Positions 38,330-49,919 of a stretch of DNA of 64,000 bases are shown one piece after another. Each line of letters starts with the position of its first letter. The stretch's first letter is position 1. Made by a program: the position numbers and the translations under genes. The notes below the pieces were generated by a model. That model was not told the DNA's origin. It saw only the letters and a list, made by a program, of their open reading frames with translations, and did not search any database. This stretch comes from Bactrocera neohumeralis (Eukaryota; Arthropoda; Insecta; Diptera; Tephritidae): contig NC_065922.1 in the NCBI RefSeq assembly GCF_024586455.1, positions 36,204,089 through 36,268,088 on the forward strand. The letters run 5' to 3'.

Positions 38330-38480
38330 AGTGAGGATTGCACCGGGACCTAGGGTCTATTATGCCCTCTCCTAAGTCACAGCGTCTCAACTAGCCCCAG
38401 CAAATTGATAAGTTCCAATATACTACTAGGTGCTGCGCCTACAGACAGCTGTGCAGTCCATTAGCAGGTGTTCTGGTGTT
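38330..38480 (-). mobile_element. Non-LTR element 3' end, minus strand
   Basis: The minus strand reads ETPEHLLMDCTAVCRRRT, the cysteine-histidine tail found after RNase H in non-LTR elements. The 3' UTR motif (TAATAGACCCTAGGTCCCGG) follows. Confidence 0.65.
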
Positions 38481-38559
38481 TCAGACTCTAAGTCGCAGAT
38501 AACCATCCGTTTTTAATTCACTAAAGTTTCAGAGGGTTTGATTGAAGATATTTAAAGAA

Positions 38560-38960
38560 TGCCGAAACCTTTTAGTAGATCTAGCATGCTATTTCACGAG
38601 AGATCTGCAATGGGATCCAAGGTATTCCTGATAACTGTACAGCAGATGAACTAGCCAGAGCGGCCACGACCCTACAAATTAGACTCCGAAATAGAGGGTT
38701 ACCTATAATATATACTTAATCGACAAACAAGTTATAAAAATGGCTGAGACTGGGTGGAATCAAACACTGAATTGTGCAACAAGCAGACAAACGGGGCATG
38801 AATGGAATATGGACGGCCTATGACGACTATTAAAATTGTGCTAAGAGTTCACTATCTAATAAGCAGACATGCCAGCAGACTGGGAACAACTACAATGAAT
38901 GTTATAGAATCTGTCAGAAAGTATGAAAAAAGAAGAGCCTATAAAAATTCTATGCGAATG
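38560..38960 (+). mobile_element. Non-LTR RNase H tail relic, plus strand
   Basis: The plus strand reads IPGNCTADELARAATTLQIR, like the end of an RNase H domain (N-x-x-ADELAR), then decays. It faces the opposite way to the fragment at 38330-38480, so two insertions or an inversion are needed. Confidence 0.55.
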
Positions 38961-39114
38961 TAAAGCTTTGTATAGGAAAAAATCACAACTATGGGTCGAG
39001 GATTTCATGAAGATGTTTCGCAGTTTGCATAAATAAAACTTTCTGTACTGATGAGGTCCATCTGATGCAGGAGGTGGTTCAGAGAGGACATAATAAAGTA
39101 AGGAGATTTATATA

Positions 39115-39690
39115 GATATTAAATGAGGTTTTCACGTGACATAAGGTCTATTGTGCTCTCCCCTCTGTCCCGACGACTCACATAGCCCTAGCACATTGAA
39201 AAATACCATTGCTTTTGAGGCGATGTGAGCCCTATTCGGAAACCAATTCAAGGACCTTAATCCTGTGCCTGCAGACTGCTGAGCAGTCTATCAACAAGTG
39301 GTAGCAGCTTTCGGCAGTTTGCACAAGAGCCCATGTTGAATAAGTGCTTCTTGAGCCTATAATGGCCAGTATAAAATGCGACAACTAGCCGGAATTTGTT
39401 ACTAGGGAGGTTTCAAACCGGCAGAGGTTGTAATATCCCATTACACACTTGGCCTGGCGGATGGCTGGGAGTTGTAGCCACTACTTTTACCTGCCAAATA
39501 TTTCCTCCTGGTGGAGCCGCTCATTTATGCCATAAGGACGAACCGCGATACAGGGTTCTACCCCCACCATGCTAATGCATAGTAGGCAAGCTCATCAGCC
39601 AGTTCATTCCCGACTATACACTTGTGACGGATTTTGGTTCTGGTGGTTTCACAATGAGCCTACTGAAAGCCTAGATGTGTTGTCAGACAT
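39115..39690 (-). mobile_element. Non-LTR element 3' end with RNase H/knuckle tail
   Basis: On the minus strand one finds NELADELAYYA (end of RNase H). Then come YTGHYRLKKHLFNMGSC and CR.C-like residues followed by a run ending in a GAGAGCACAATAGACC motif. This order (RNase H end, L-TGH-LKKHL, knuckle, 3' UTR) is typical of jockey/R1-group elements. Frames are broken. Confidence 0.65.
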
Positions 39691-39719
39691 CCACTCTATC
39701 TACCTATATTTCAGAATAT

Positions 39720-40289
39720 TTTCCGAAAATTTGGAGTTGATCCGGCAATTAGTTTCAGAGATTTCTACACAAAAATTTAAACACGTTTTTCTCGAATTGC
39801 TGTTTTCAGCGTCGGTGCGGAAAATTTATAGGAAACGGATGCATAAATTTTCCGAAGACCTTCAGTTATAAGAATATATATTTGTTAGATAAGATCGAAG
39901 GGATAAGATTTTAAATACAAATTTCTATTTCTATTAAATTTTGTGAATTTTATCACAAAAAAAATAGTTGGAAGCTGTCATTTTGTTCAAAATCAAAATA
40001 TTGACATATAATATTATCTGTATTCATCTATGGTAATAAAAATAGTATTGAACATTGGATTTACATAAGATAATTTAAATCGGAAAAGTCTTTCTCACCA
40101 CCAGACCCTTTTTGGGAGGTCCGCCTGAAAATTGGTTATGGAATCAAGAGAATCCAAAATTTTCCAAAATGAATCGCCGATTATTAAATTTCATTAAAGA
40201 TAATTTTTTATTTAATTATTAAATATAGTCCTCCTTAAAAAAATCACATAAACAACTTTTCTGACTTGCAAGTGGATATAGCCCCTTAA
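39720..40289. repeat. TTAA-ended repeat with 'GTTGATCCGGCAATTAG' core
   Basis: Contains GTTGATCCGGCAATTAGTTT near 39733, CACCAGACCCTTTTTGGGAG near 40100 and ends in GACTTGCAAGTGG...CCCCTTAA at 40289. The end is the inverted counterpart of 20519. The core matches copies at 55480 and 59165. Confidence 0.6.
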
Positions 40290-41790
40290 TGTAGATCTCA
40301 CTATTTCTTTCTTTCTCTCCTTTCCTAATATCTTCAGTTGAAACATTCAATTATTTGCAATTTTTTGGTTTACATTTTTTTATTTCTATATAATAAACAC
40401 ATAAAACCTAAATAATCGTATTCGTCAGAAACAAACATACATACATATATGTATGTATATATTCGCATTTATTATCGGTCATCACGTTTTTATCCACTTA
40501 TTTTGAGAAGATATCCAGCGCTACTGACTTTAACTAATCTTCAAAGCAGCTTAGGTGCAGAGTTAGTACTTTTACACTTATGTACATACACATTTACGTA
40601 CATATGTATAAGTTTTATAAGTATTTGTATGTATAGTATACATATGTATTTATTACTTTCTTATGTGTATTTTCCGCTTTCAATGTTTCAATGTTAAATT
40701 TAATGTTATTTCTATTTACTTAGAAGAATAGCAAAACATAGACCACACTAGATAAATAGAATCTTAACTGACTTCATTGTATCCATAAATATATATGTTT
40801 GTATGTATAGAATAACCTATGTATTTTCATCTTCTTTAGCCGTCTAACAAGTTCTATTCGCTCTACCTTTATAATTTTAGTTATTATTCTTCTTCGTCGC
40901 TTTTGACTTCAGCATTCGTTCTTGTGCTTTTTGATTCATGTAAGCGAATTGAATTCAATTAAGTAACTAGAAGCATTACAGACGAATACATACATATATA
41001 AGATATATGTATGTCGTATATATCCGATTCTTTGCTGTTTGTCAGTCGGTCGACGACGCGACATGCTCGGTTGGTTGGTGCAAATTTAGCAACTGCAAAT
41101 GTAGCAATAGAACGCTGCACAAAAGTCAGGCTTAAGCCAGACTTTTTACTTACACTTACGTACAAAAATGTATATACATACAAACATACATATGTATGAA
41201 GCTGTAAATATGTTTTACTGCACATGCTCATACCATTACTCATAATAATTTTAAGCTTGCATTTATTCTTGGTTTATTACTATATTTCTCAGTGTATGGC
41301 GATGTAAATGTGTACATACATACATACATACATATTGGTATTCATTTTATTACACTTGCGGTTTTTGTTACTCATTTTAGTACTGCTAACTGTTTGTGGT
41401 TGCCGCTAAAGATGATGAAGTCAGTGTTGAGACTTCCAGTGGCGCATGCAATCAGCAACAGTATCGACAGTTCTATGATGGTTGCTGTTGCTGCTTTTAG
41501 CCTTGTGATTCATTATTACGAAGCAGTGTAATGATTAAAAAAAGCTGAGTTCAAGCGCTACTTTTGAATTTGTGATTTTAGAACGCACAAATTTGGTTCG
41601 ATGGTGTTACTCATGTACAATTTTATATGAATTATAATTATTATTCTAAAAGAAACATTGCCTCCTTTTATATTTTTATTTTCTGAAAAAAATACATACT
41701 TCGGAAAAAATTATTTGTCACCCAAGTCAGTTTCATATTAAAAAATATTGTTAGCTGTGAGGAAAACATATGAGAGAATTCCAAGTGTAC
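40290..41790. other. Intergenic, no gene seen
   Basis: AT-rich with several TACATACATATGTATG microsatellites (40434, 40580, 41168). No coding pattern. Confidence 0.35.
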
Positions 41791-42617
41791 CGTCTGATCA
41801 AATTTGACCCGGACTAGTCCATTTAAACTGCGTGCGAAAACAGATGCAGTAAACAATTTTTTCTTAGATTGATACAATTCAAAAAAGATCGAGTGATTTC
41901 CATATGCCAATTTATGTGTGCTTAGCAGTTCTTTGTTTACGACACTATTTTTACCATAGAACATTTTTTGACCAGCAAGCAATTTTGTATTACCAACGGA
42001 TTCGCGGGTACGGAATCGTTGAAAATGTTACAAAAGTGTTTTGGGGAATCTACTTGGGAACGAAAGTATTTGAGTGTCGGAAATTATACAGTGAGGATCA
42101 TGAAGTCATCGAAAACTTTGCTCACACGAGTCCTCAATCCACCTCTATTAATGACGATAACTTCGAAAGAGTTATGATTGAAAATCGTCGTGTTGGTATC
42201 AGAGAGATACATAGATGAGGATCTGAACATCACTTATACATACATATATCAATTCAACACATTTTGGTTAATGTTTTGGGTACGAAGCGTATCAACGTTG
42301 GACTCATACCTAAATACCTGAATCTTTTGCAAAAACGACGTTGAGTACAAGGCGGAAAAGTGATGCTTGACAACGTAGCCGAGGACTCTGATTTAATCAA
42401 ACGCATTATTTCTGAAGAATAAACGAAAATTTGTCGAATTATCTAGCGAATGGCGCTCAAAAAATTGGCCAAAACCGAAAAAAAGAACAATTCGCTGAAA
42501 GCACTGAAGGCCATCCCAGCCGAGGCATATACATAACTAGTGTATGGAAAATTGAATAAAGCGTTGCCATGATTGTTTTTTTTTTTTTTGTCAGTCCGGG
42601 TCAAATTTGATCAGATG
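41791..42617 (+). mobile_element. Mariner relic with both terminal repeats (third family)
   Basis: Inverted ends CTGATCAAATTTGACCCGGA (41793) and TCCGGGTCAAATTTGATCAG (42595) match perfectly. Between them, decayed frames read FCITNGFAGTESLKMLQKCF, then INDDNFERVMIENRRVGIRE, LVNVLG..R, DNVAEDSDLIKRIIS and SLKALKAIP-like fragments. These are in mariner order but broken by many shifts and stops. The length of about 830 bases means parts are deleted. Relatives are at 27100 and 32066, and a solo end at 11421. Confidence 0.85.
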
Positions 42618-43300
42618 ATACTTATCATACCAAATAACAAAAAACTCATTATTCTTGTAACAGATATTCGATCGCGACTGTGAACCTTACGACCTTTTAA
42701 TTATCGTATATTATTCTGACGCATGGGATAAATAGAGAAAGGACTCGGTTACCCATCAAAATGTCTCCAATTTAGGTACTTCAACTATTTTACCATAACA
42801 TACATACATATATTGCCATAGAAACTATCACTGAAACGATAATCTTGACTTTCGTAAGATGAAAAATAAAAAAATGTTACTAGAATTTATACTGTTTCCA
42901 ACATAGCCGAGTCTAAGTAACCTAAACGGACGAGTATTTGTGTCTGTACACAAAGTAAAGTAAGGTAAGGTTCACAGCAATCTTTAAAATTATTTGTGAA
43001 ATGTTTTCCGCCGCCACAAACAACAAAAACAATCAAAAATTTTAATCCGACAAAGGAGTATCGAAACAGGGGAATTACCTGGAACTATTGAGGAATGATT
43101 AAAACTAAAATCGGGTCTACGTAACCAGAACGGACCCGGATTTTTTATCCGGTCGAGAACTGTCAACCCGGCAGAATTCTGCCGCTACGCGATACGCTCA
43201 AAAATAAAACATTACTTGTTTCAGAAAACGAAATTAAAAACCTAGCCAGATTCTTAGAAATTTTTGTGAAGGAAATTTAAAGTGTCTACAACTCACCGAA
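42618..43300. other. Intergenic, with a small hairpin and palindrome cluster
   Basis: CCGGAT/ATCCGG (43136-43152) forms a 6-bp stem, and CGGCAGAATTCTGCCG (43169-43184) is a perfect palindrome. These may mark a transposon end, but no coding relic accompanies them. Confidence 0.4.
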
Positions 43301-46300
43301 AAATTATAGCCAACCCAAGGACAACAGAAAAACACGACAGCACTGCAGCCGAACAAAAAACATTTTTACAACTGCGAAGACCAGCACATAGCACATGGGA
43401 GCTTTATTAAGTAAGCAAGCGAGCGGACAAAAATTAAGCAACTGAAAGTCTAACAAAATGACGTAATCCGCCAGTGCCTCCAACGCCAAAACTCACATAC
43501 ACACACACGCAAGCAGACTGCGGCACGCAAACGCGGGTGTTAAACAAGCTGTGGCAAAGCGCGCGGCCCAGTGCGTGTGCTAGCGGCTGACGAAAAATAA
43601 AAGTTGCGGCACGAAACGACCGCAAAACCTCAAAATCTACAGAATTGTACGAATAAAATTGTACAACAAAAGCAACAAATACATGCATTCATAAATAATC
43701 CGAACAAAAACAAATTAATGAGACAACAACAAAAGAGACAAACGCAAAAGAGAAGACAACACAAATAGCGAGAATGATATGAAACTAAAAACTAAAGCAA
43801 AGAATACTCAAACGACGGTGAATAAATAATGGCTTAAATTGACAAATACATTATATAGAAACCGAATAAAATACTTATGCTTTGTATATGTATGTATGTA
43901 CATATGTATGCATGTGTGTATATAAAAATAAAATAAAGTGGCGAATAAGTAGATTCGCAGCGAGATGTGTGGATCAAGAATCTTTCGAGTATCTTATGGT
44001 ATGAACAAACACATTTTTGTCTGTATTTTATACATACATATTTACTCATGTCGCTATTCTTATAAATATAGACAATACGAACAAATATATTTTTGTATGA
44101 TTTCTTTTGTCATTCAAGTCAAGTGGACGATTATTTTGAATGAATACGAAATGCTAGAAAAATACTCGGTGAAAAATGTAAAATTTAATTTTTTTTTAAT
44201 TTTATGTGAACTCAAATTATATGTATGTATGTATGCATGTATTTATATATCTTAGTATTTAAATAAACAATTTCGAAAAAATACTTCGAAAATGTAGAAA
44301 CAAGCGGACACAACTTCCATTAAACATTGAATAGAAACATCGAGTTTAAAAAATAAAATAAAATAATGTAAATAACAAAATAGCAGCTGCCGCAGCCACT
44401 GACACAAAGGGCTCGATTTTACGTATGTATGTATGTTTGTATGTACAGATGAACTGCTGATTGGCGACTGTCAGTTTGCATTGTTTTCGCAATAATGATT
44501 TAGGGTGGAAAAATAAGAGCAAACAAAAATAATGGAATTCACTTCAAATATACAAAACAGACTTACGTGACTATGTTTGAAACTGACAAACAATTTGGCA
44601 TAAATGTACACATGTACATACATACATACATATGAAAGTAGATCATGCAAAGAATCAACTGTCAAACGAATAAGCAAAGCTAAGGAACAAACTGTCAGAT
44701 AAAATCAAACCTATAAAGCAAATAAACATTGACATAGAAAAGTGCACACAATGCACTGGCGATATCATGGGAATTGTACCACTGTGCTTGACAGGTCAAC
44801 CCGAGCAGACAATAAACACATATGGTACATATCTTTTGATTTTTCGCAATTTATGTATTGTTATTTGAGCAGAAATGATAAAATTGTATTTTTTATGATA
44901 TTATTAATGTGGATTTTTAATTATTATTAAAATTCTATATTGTTTGGGTCTAATTCTGACCAAATTATGCAAAAAAAACTTCTGAGTTGAGGGGATAATG
45001 AAAAAAAAAACATTACGAGAATTAAAATAAAAAAATATACGAAAATTGCCAACAAACTAATTCTTTCTACGAAATAAAGTTGAAAACTTAAAATAAATGG
45101 TTTATAGAATTTGTATATATTATGATTTGTATTTGGGTATAAAAAGTTTTGCTTAGCAATAAATAATAATTTAAAAAATAACTGACCATCAAATAGAATA
45201 TCCTCTGGAGAAGCTAACCCAACAATTCGATCTAAACTAATAAAAACTTAAAGAAGGTTCCAAGGACTGGCATACCAAAAGTGACAAAGAATTCTGCTCT
45301 TACCAATGTTAATATAGACCTAACCAATATTTAAATTCAACAACATATTATTTGTATTAGAATGCTACAAATTAATATATACATATTTCATACAAAATAA
45401 ATTAATATAAGCATTTAATTTAATTTTTTAATAAAAAAAACGCAAAAAAGGTAAAACAAATCGACAATAATAGTGAAGTTCAAAACTGACGTCATCAACC
45501 TACCAAATAGTATGCGGTTACTCCCTTTTTGTTTGGCTACTAAGCAATGGCTTACGAAAAGTTAGCATTTCCACTAGTACAGCTTGGCATATTCATTTAT
45601 CAACCAATCTGCTTCACATATCTATACCTCTTCAACCAATTTGAATTTCAAATCATAACATTTCGAAACTTGACCAATACAAAATTAACATTTTTAAGAG
45701 AGCGCGCGCGCAACTGTATCGGTCAGAGTCTAGGTTTATTTGGCAACACTGGCAACGTGCTGCCCCACCTATTCAACGTGCTAAAGAGCGCTAGTAGTAA
45801 AGGCAGTCGCCGCAGCAGTCAAAATAACCGTGGCAGTGACGCCAGCGTCGGCGTCAATGTTGAAACCTGTTTTTGTTTTCGTTTCTATTGCCGCGTACTC
45901 TGTTTTCGCACGAAAATTATATGTAGGGTGTTGTTGTCATTGTTGTTGCAACGCTAGCTCTCTCGAATGTCTAATAAAGTAACCGTTGTTGCTATTGCTC
46001 TATTGTTTTATTTTTAAAAAATTTTGTTGTAGTCGTTGCTGTGTATCCAATAACTATGTCTTATTACTTGTTGCCACAACCACCACTACCAACAACAAAA
46101 TATAATATTAGCCAACTTTGTGCATTAATTTGTTTCATTATCCGAGTACAATTTGTGCTATGAAAATCGAATTTATTGTTCTTTTGTACATTTATTACTA
46201 TTGCACGTCAGCATATTTTTTTCATTTAGAACAAACGCAACAAGGCAACACATAAAGAAATGAAAAAACGGCGACATTTTCGCATTGACGATTCTGAATG

Positions 46301-46457
46301 CTTGCAACAGCCATTAGTTTTGGGCATACTTTTTTGACCTCGCTTCTACACCAACACTAACACAACTGCGCGCAATTATAAATATTATATTTTATTTCAT
46401 AAAATCAAATTAATATCCATATTTAACGTAAATATAATAGCAAAATAAGTCATTTAC
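43301..46457. other. Intergenic, two GC-richer unique patches
   Basis: Patches at 43480-43640 and 45690-45960 are GC-rich for this window. Neither has a convincing frame; the one at 45547-45957 becomes basic low-complexity and matches nothing I know. They could be leader exons or enhancers. Confidence 0.35.
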
Positions 46458-46745
46458 CCGAAAATTTGCTAATATTCAACAATGATTGACGGCTGCTCAC
46501 ATATCCTTCGTAGTGTATAATTTGTTGTTTTTCTTTCTGGCTAAAACGAAAGCTTTCTTTTCGGCAGCGAAGATACACACAAAACTGCTATTTCCAAGTG
46601 TATTGTTATATTCACAAATTCACACTTTGTTCCTAAACACATTTGCTTAATTAATTCACAGAACTTTACTTCAATTCACTGCACTTTAATTTTGACTATT
46701 TAATTTGTTAATAGTTGAAAATGCCAAGCACACTTAAAAAAATGT
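46458..46745 (-). other. Possible non-coding leader exon on the minus strand
   Basis: A good donor (GGGTAAATG, GT at 46457-46456) lies below a stretch without coding pattern. A palindromic TTTTATAAAA at 46773-46782 lies about 30 bases upstream on the minus strand and could be a TATA box for either direction. No coding exon was found to which it could join, so support is thin. Confidence 0.25.
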
Positions 46746-46772
46746 TAACCATTTACCACTATTAGCAGAGAA

Positions 46773-46782
46773 TTTTATAAAA
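46773..46782. promoter_or_regulatory. Palindromic TATA-like box TTTTATAAAA
   Basis: The box reads the same on both strands, so it could direct transcription either way. The only other support is its spacing to the candidate leader exon on the minus strand. Confidence 0.25.
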
Positions 46783-47760
46783 GCAGCTCAGCCAGCACTA
46801 ATTACACTCACGCTCAATAAAATTTTTCACGTCTCGTCAATTCGGCTTCTCGCGCACAACTGTGAAACCAGGGATGAGCAAATTGTGCTCGCATATTCCA
46901 ATTCGTTGCGCATGAAAAAAGTACTTTCCTGGCAAAACGGCAATACTGGAGTTTCGGAGTGGTGAGTATTTTAATATGGTAGATGTGTGAACCGGCTATA
47001 AAGAATAAAATGATTTTGAGGTAAAACAAAAACATTTTACCATTTCATAAAATAATTGCATATAGAAGCAGCGTGAATAAGATAATAAATAATATTATTG
47101 TGACATTTGTTTAAACTACAACCCAGTTGCTATTCACCATTCTTCAGTCCAACATTCCAATTGGATTCAATTGGAAATCAAGCATTGCCATATTTGGCTA
47201 CTCTGCGAATTGAAATTGTACAGATATTTATATAATAAAAGAAATAAAGAAATCAAAATTTTTCAAAAGCCGTTACATGATTTCACGAAGTCTATATAAT
47301 TATTAGCTGTAGCTACAAGTATATCAGTATATTAATACGTTATACTGTCCATATGAAGTCAACATTTTCTACATGATATGTAACGCTCTGAACAACAGAG
47401 CGCGACAGACTGCGAGCGACATCTGTCAAATATTAAAATACACGTTCTTATGGACACAGTTATGTAGTTGCGTAGCTGTCTCAATAACTGCGTCCATAAG
47501 AATATGTGTTTTGTTAGTATGCTTCACTTATGAAGTGGACGTTTTATATTCGTCAACACATATTTTTTTAAATTTCTTTATTATATTATATATTCATGTT
47601 ATATAAAAAATGTTTATTTATTTGTTAATATAAAAATGTTTTATATTAAATAACCTGGCTCATTTATACCAGTTTTTTGTTTATATTTGAGAAGCAGATG
47701 CAACCCTGCTCGTTTATTTATAGTAAACGCGTGCTGGGTTTCTTGCAAAAGACAAACTGT
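46783..47760. other. Upstream region of the AHCY gene
   Basis: AT-rich with no coding pattern. It contains a strong hairpin at 47445-47502 (separate entry). Confidence 0.4.
47445..47502. repeat. Inverted repeat able to form a hairpin
   Basis: Arms 47445-47463 and 47484-47502 are 19 bases each and pair with a single mismatch around a 20-base loop. A looser match continues outward (ACAC and GTGT). It lies about 300 bases upstream of the AHCY leader. It may be a short terminal-repeat relic, a structured RNA or chance. Confidence 0.7.
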
Positions 47761-47805
47761 TCAAAAATTCACTTTTTCCTCCATCTCCATTCGTGCCGGT
47801 TGCAA

Positions 47806-47894
47806 GTAAGTTCTTGGATTTTCGTGCATTTAACTATATTTTGTAAATTGTAGTTGTAAATTTGATTAAAGTATTAACTAAACATTTGTTATAG
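47806..47894 (+). other. 5' UTR intron of the AHCY gene
   Basis: The donor is CAA|GTAAGT at 47806 and the acceptor TTGTTATAG ends at 47894. It separates an untranslated first exon (ending 47805, start not fixed) from the exon that carries the ATG at 47921. An untranslated leader with its own intron is common in fly housekeeping genes. Confidence 0.6.
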
Positions 47895-47920
47895 GTCTTA
47901 CTCAAACAACGTATTTTAAA

Positions 47921-49783
47921 ATGAAGCCACAATACAAAGTTGGTAAGTATGGGATGTAGGTTAAGTTTCGCGGTTAGTTATCAGCTGTTGCATTAAATTG
48001 GACAGAAGTGGAATTTATAAATCTTACTATAAAACACAAGAAAAGCTAATATTCCCAAATTAATTAATTTCAGCTGACATTAGTCTTGCTGAATGGGGAC
48101 GCAAAGCCATCATCATCGCTGAGAATGAGATGCCCGGTCTGATGGCCATTCGCAAGAAGTATGGGCCACAAAAGGTGCTGAAGGGTGCGCGTATTGCTGG
48201 CTGTCTCCATATGACAGTACAAACCGCGGTATTAATAGAAACACTCACGGAATTGGGCGCAGAAGTAAGTTAAACTATATTTTGGGAGGAAGACCTCAAC
48301 CGGAAATCTTAAAATGCTTATCACTAATGTTTTTGTTCTCTAAGTGTGCAAGTCAATTGTCAAACAGGCTCATACATTATGCATATCGTAGATAAGAATC
48401 TCACGTATGTGATTAGTAATTTCTAAGTATGCTTTTGTTGATTATCTGTTGAGGCCAAGAGTTCAAAGCGATGCTACGTTAATAGTTTTGTTTGTTGTCG
48501 CCATACGGGACCAATTCATTAGATACATTATTTATTTTTTTGTTTTCAGGTTCAGTGGTCAAGCTGTAATATATTCAGTACCCAAGATCATGCTGCTGCA
48601 GCTATTGCCAAGACGGGAGTCCCAGTCTATGCATGGAAAGGTGAAACCGATGAAGAATACTTATGGTGAGGCAATATTAAAAATAACGAAGAAATCTGTA
48701 ATATTTATTTTAACTAATAACTTTTGCTAAATTTTTCAAATTTTCAGGTGCATTGAACAGACCTTAGTGTTCTCAGATGGTCAACCCTTGAACTTGATTC
48801 TTGATGATGGTGGTGATTTGACTAACTTGGTGCATGAAAAATTCCCACAATACCTGAAGGACATTAAGGGTTTGAGCGAAGAAACAACAACTGGTGTACA
48901 CAATTTGTATAAAATGGTGAAGGAGGGACGTCTCGGTGTGCCAGCCATCAATGTCAACGATTCGGTGACCAAGGTTAGTATTTTTTTCAGATGAAACAAT
49001 GTTTTTTTTTTTATAAAAATTATTACTCTTCTACACTTGCAGAGCAAATTCGATAATCTGTATGGTTGTCGCGAGTCGCTAATTGATGGTATTAAACGTG
49101 CCACCGATGTGATGATTGCTGGCAAAGTGTGCTGTGTTGCCGGTTATGGTGATGTGGGCAAAGGTTGTGCCCAAGCGCTGCGTGGTTTCGGCGGACGCGT
49201 TATTGTTACCGAAATCGATCCCATCATTGCTTTGCAAGCGGCTATGGAAGGTTATGAAGTGACCACCATGGAGGAGGCCTGCAAAGAAGCCACCATCTTC
49301 GTAACAACAACTGGTTGCAAGGACATCATTACTGGCGCACATTTCGAACACATGCCCGACGATGCGATCGTTTGTAACATTGGTCATTTCGATTGTGAAA
49401 TCGATGTCGCCTGGTTGAATGCCAATGCCAAGGAGAAGATTAATGTCAAACCACAAGTCGATCGTTATACTCTTTCCAACGGCAACCATATTATTCTCTT
49501 GGCTGAAGGACGCTTGGTCAATTTGGGCTGCGCGCATGGTCATCCCAGCTTCGTGATGTCCAACTCGTTTAGTAATCAAGTGCTGGCACAAATCGAGTTG
49601 TGGACCAAGGCCGACAAATACAACGTAGATGTACATATGTTGCCGAAAATACTCGATGAAGAGGTCGCCAGTCTACATTTGGAGAAATTGGGCGTGAAGC
49701 TAACCAAATTGAGTGACGAGCAATCCAAATACTTGGGTGTGCCCAAAACTGGTCCATTCAAACCCGATCACTACAGATACTAG
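47921..49783 (+). CDS. Ahcy: Adenosylhomocysteinase (S-adenosylhomocysteine hydrolase)
   Basis: Hydrolyses S-adenosylhomocysteine to adenosine and homocysteine with bound NAD, in the cytosol. This relieves product inhibition of methyltransferases. Exons: 47921-47942, 48074-48264, 48550-48665, 48748-48973 and 49043-49783; all introns are GT-AG and phases agree. The protein is 431 residues, essentially the usual length (human 432). Signature 1 CNIFSTQDHAAAA starts at residue 77. The NAD-binding loop GYGDVGKG is at 219-226. The expected active-site residues are all present: D130, E155, K185, D189, C194 and the histidine of GHFDCEID. The C-terminus is the invariant KPDHYRY. The start ATG gives MKPQYKVADISLAEWG, the normal N-terminus. 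The frame beginning at 49037 runs into the last exon from the intron and is not a separate start. Intact and surely functional. Confidence 0.98.
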
Positions 49784-49900
49784 AAAATACATTGCTTCCA
49801 CATAATAGAGGTATACATATTAACGCGGAGGATCGAATTTTTTTTTTTTATAATAATTCGTTCTGTTGTAATTTGAGTTACTAAGCATTTATATTAATGA

Positions 49901-49906
49901 AATAAA
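49901..49906 (+). terminator. AHCY poly(A) signal
   Basis: AATAAA lies 118 bases after the stop codon, in a short AT-rich 3' UTR. Confidence 0.8.
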
Positions 49907-49919
49907 GTGTACGAGAGAT

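Noticed and set aside
45547..45957. A 136-codon protein
   Set aside because: The frame mixes AT-rich and simple GC-rich repeats such as GCGCGCGC and CAGCAG-like steps. No conserved motif was recognised.
49037..49783. A separate 248-codon AHCY-like gene
   Set aside because: It is the last exon of AHCY with six bases of intron in front. Upstream exons with matching phases are present.
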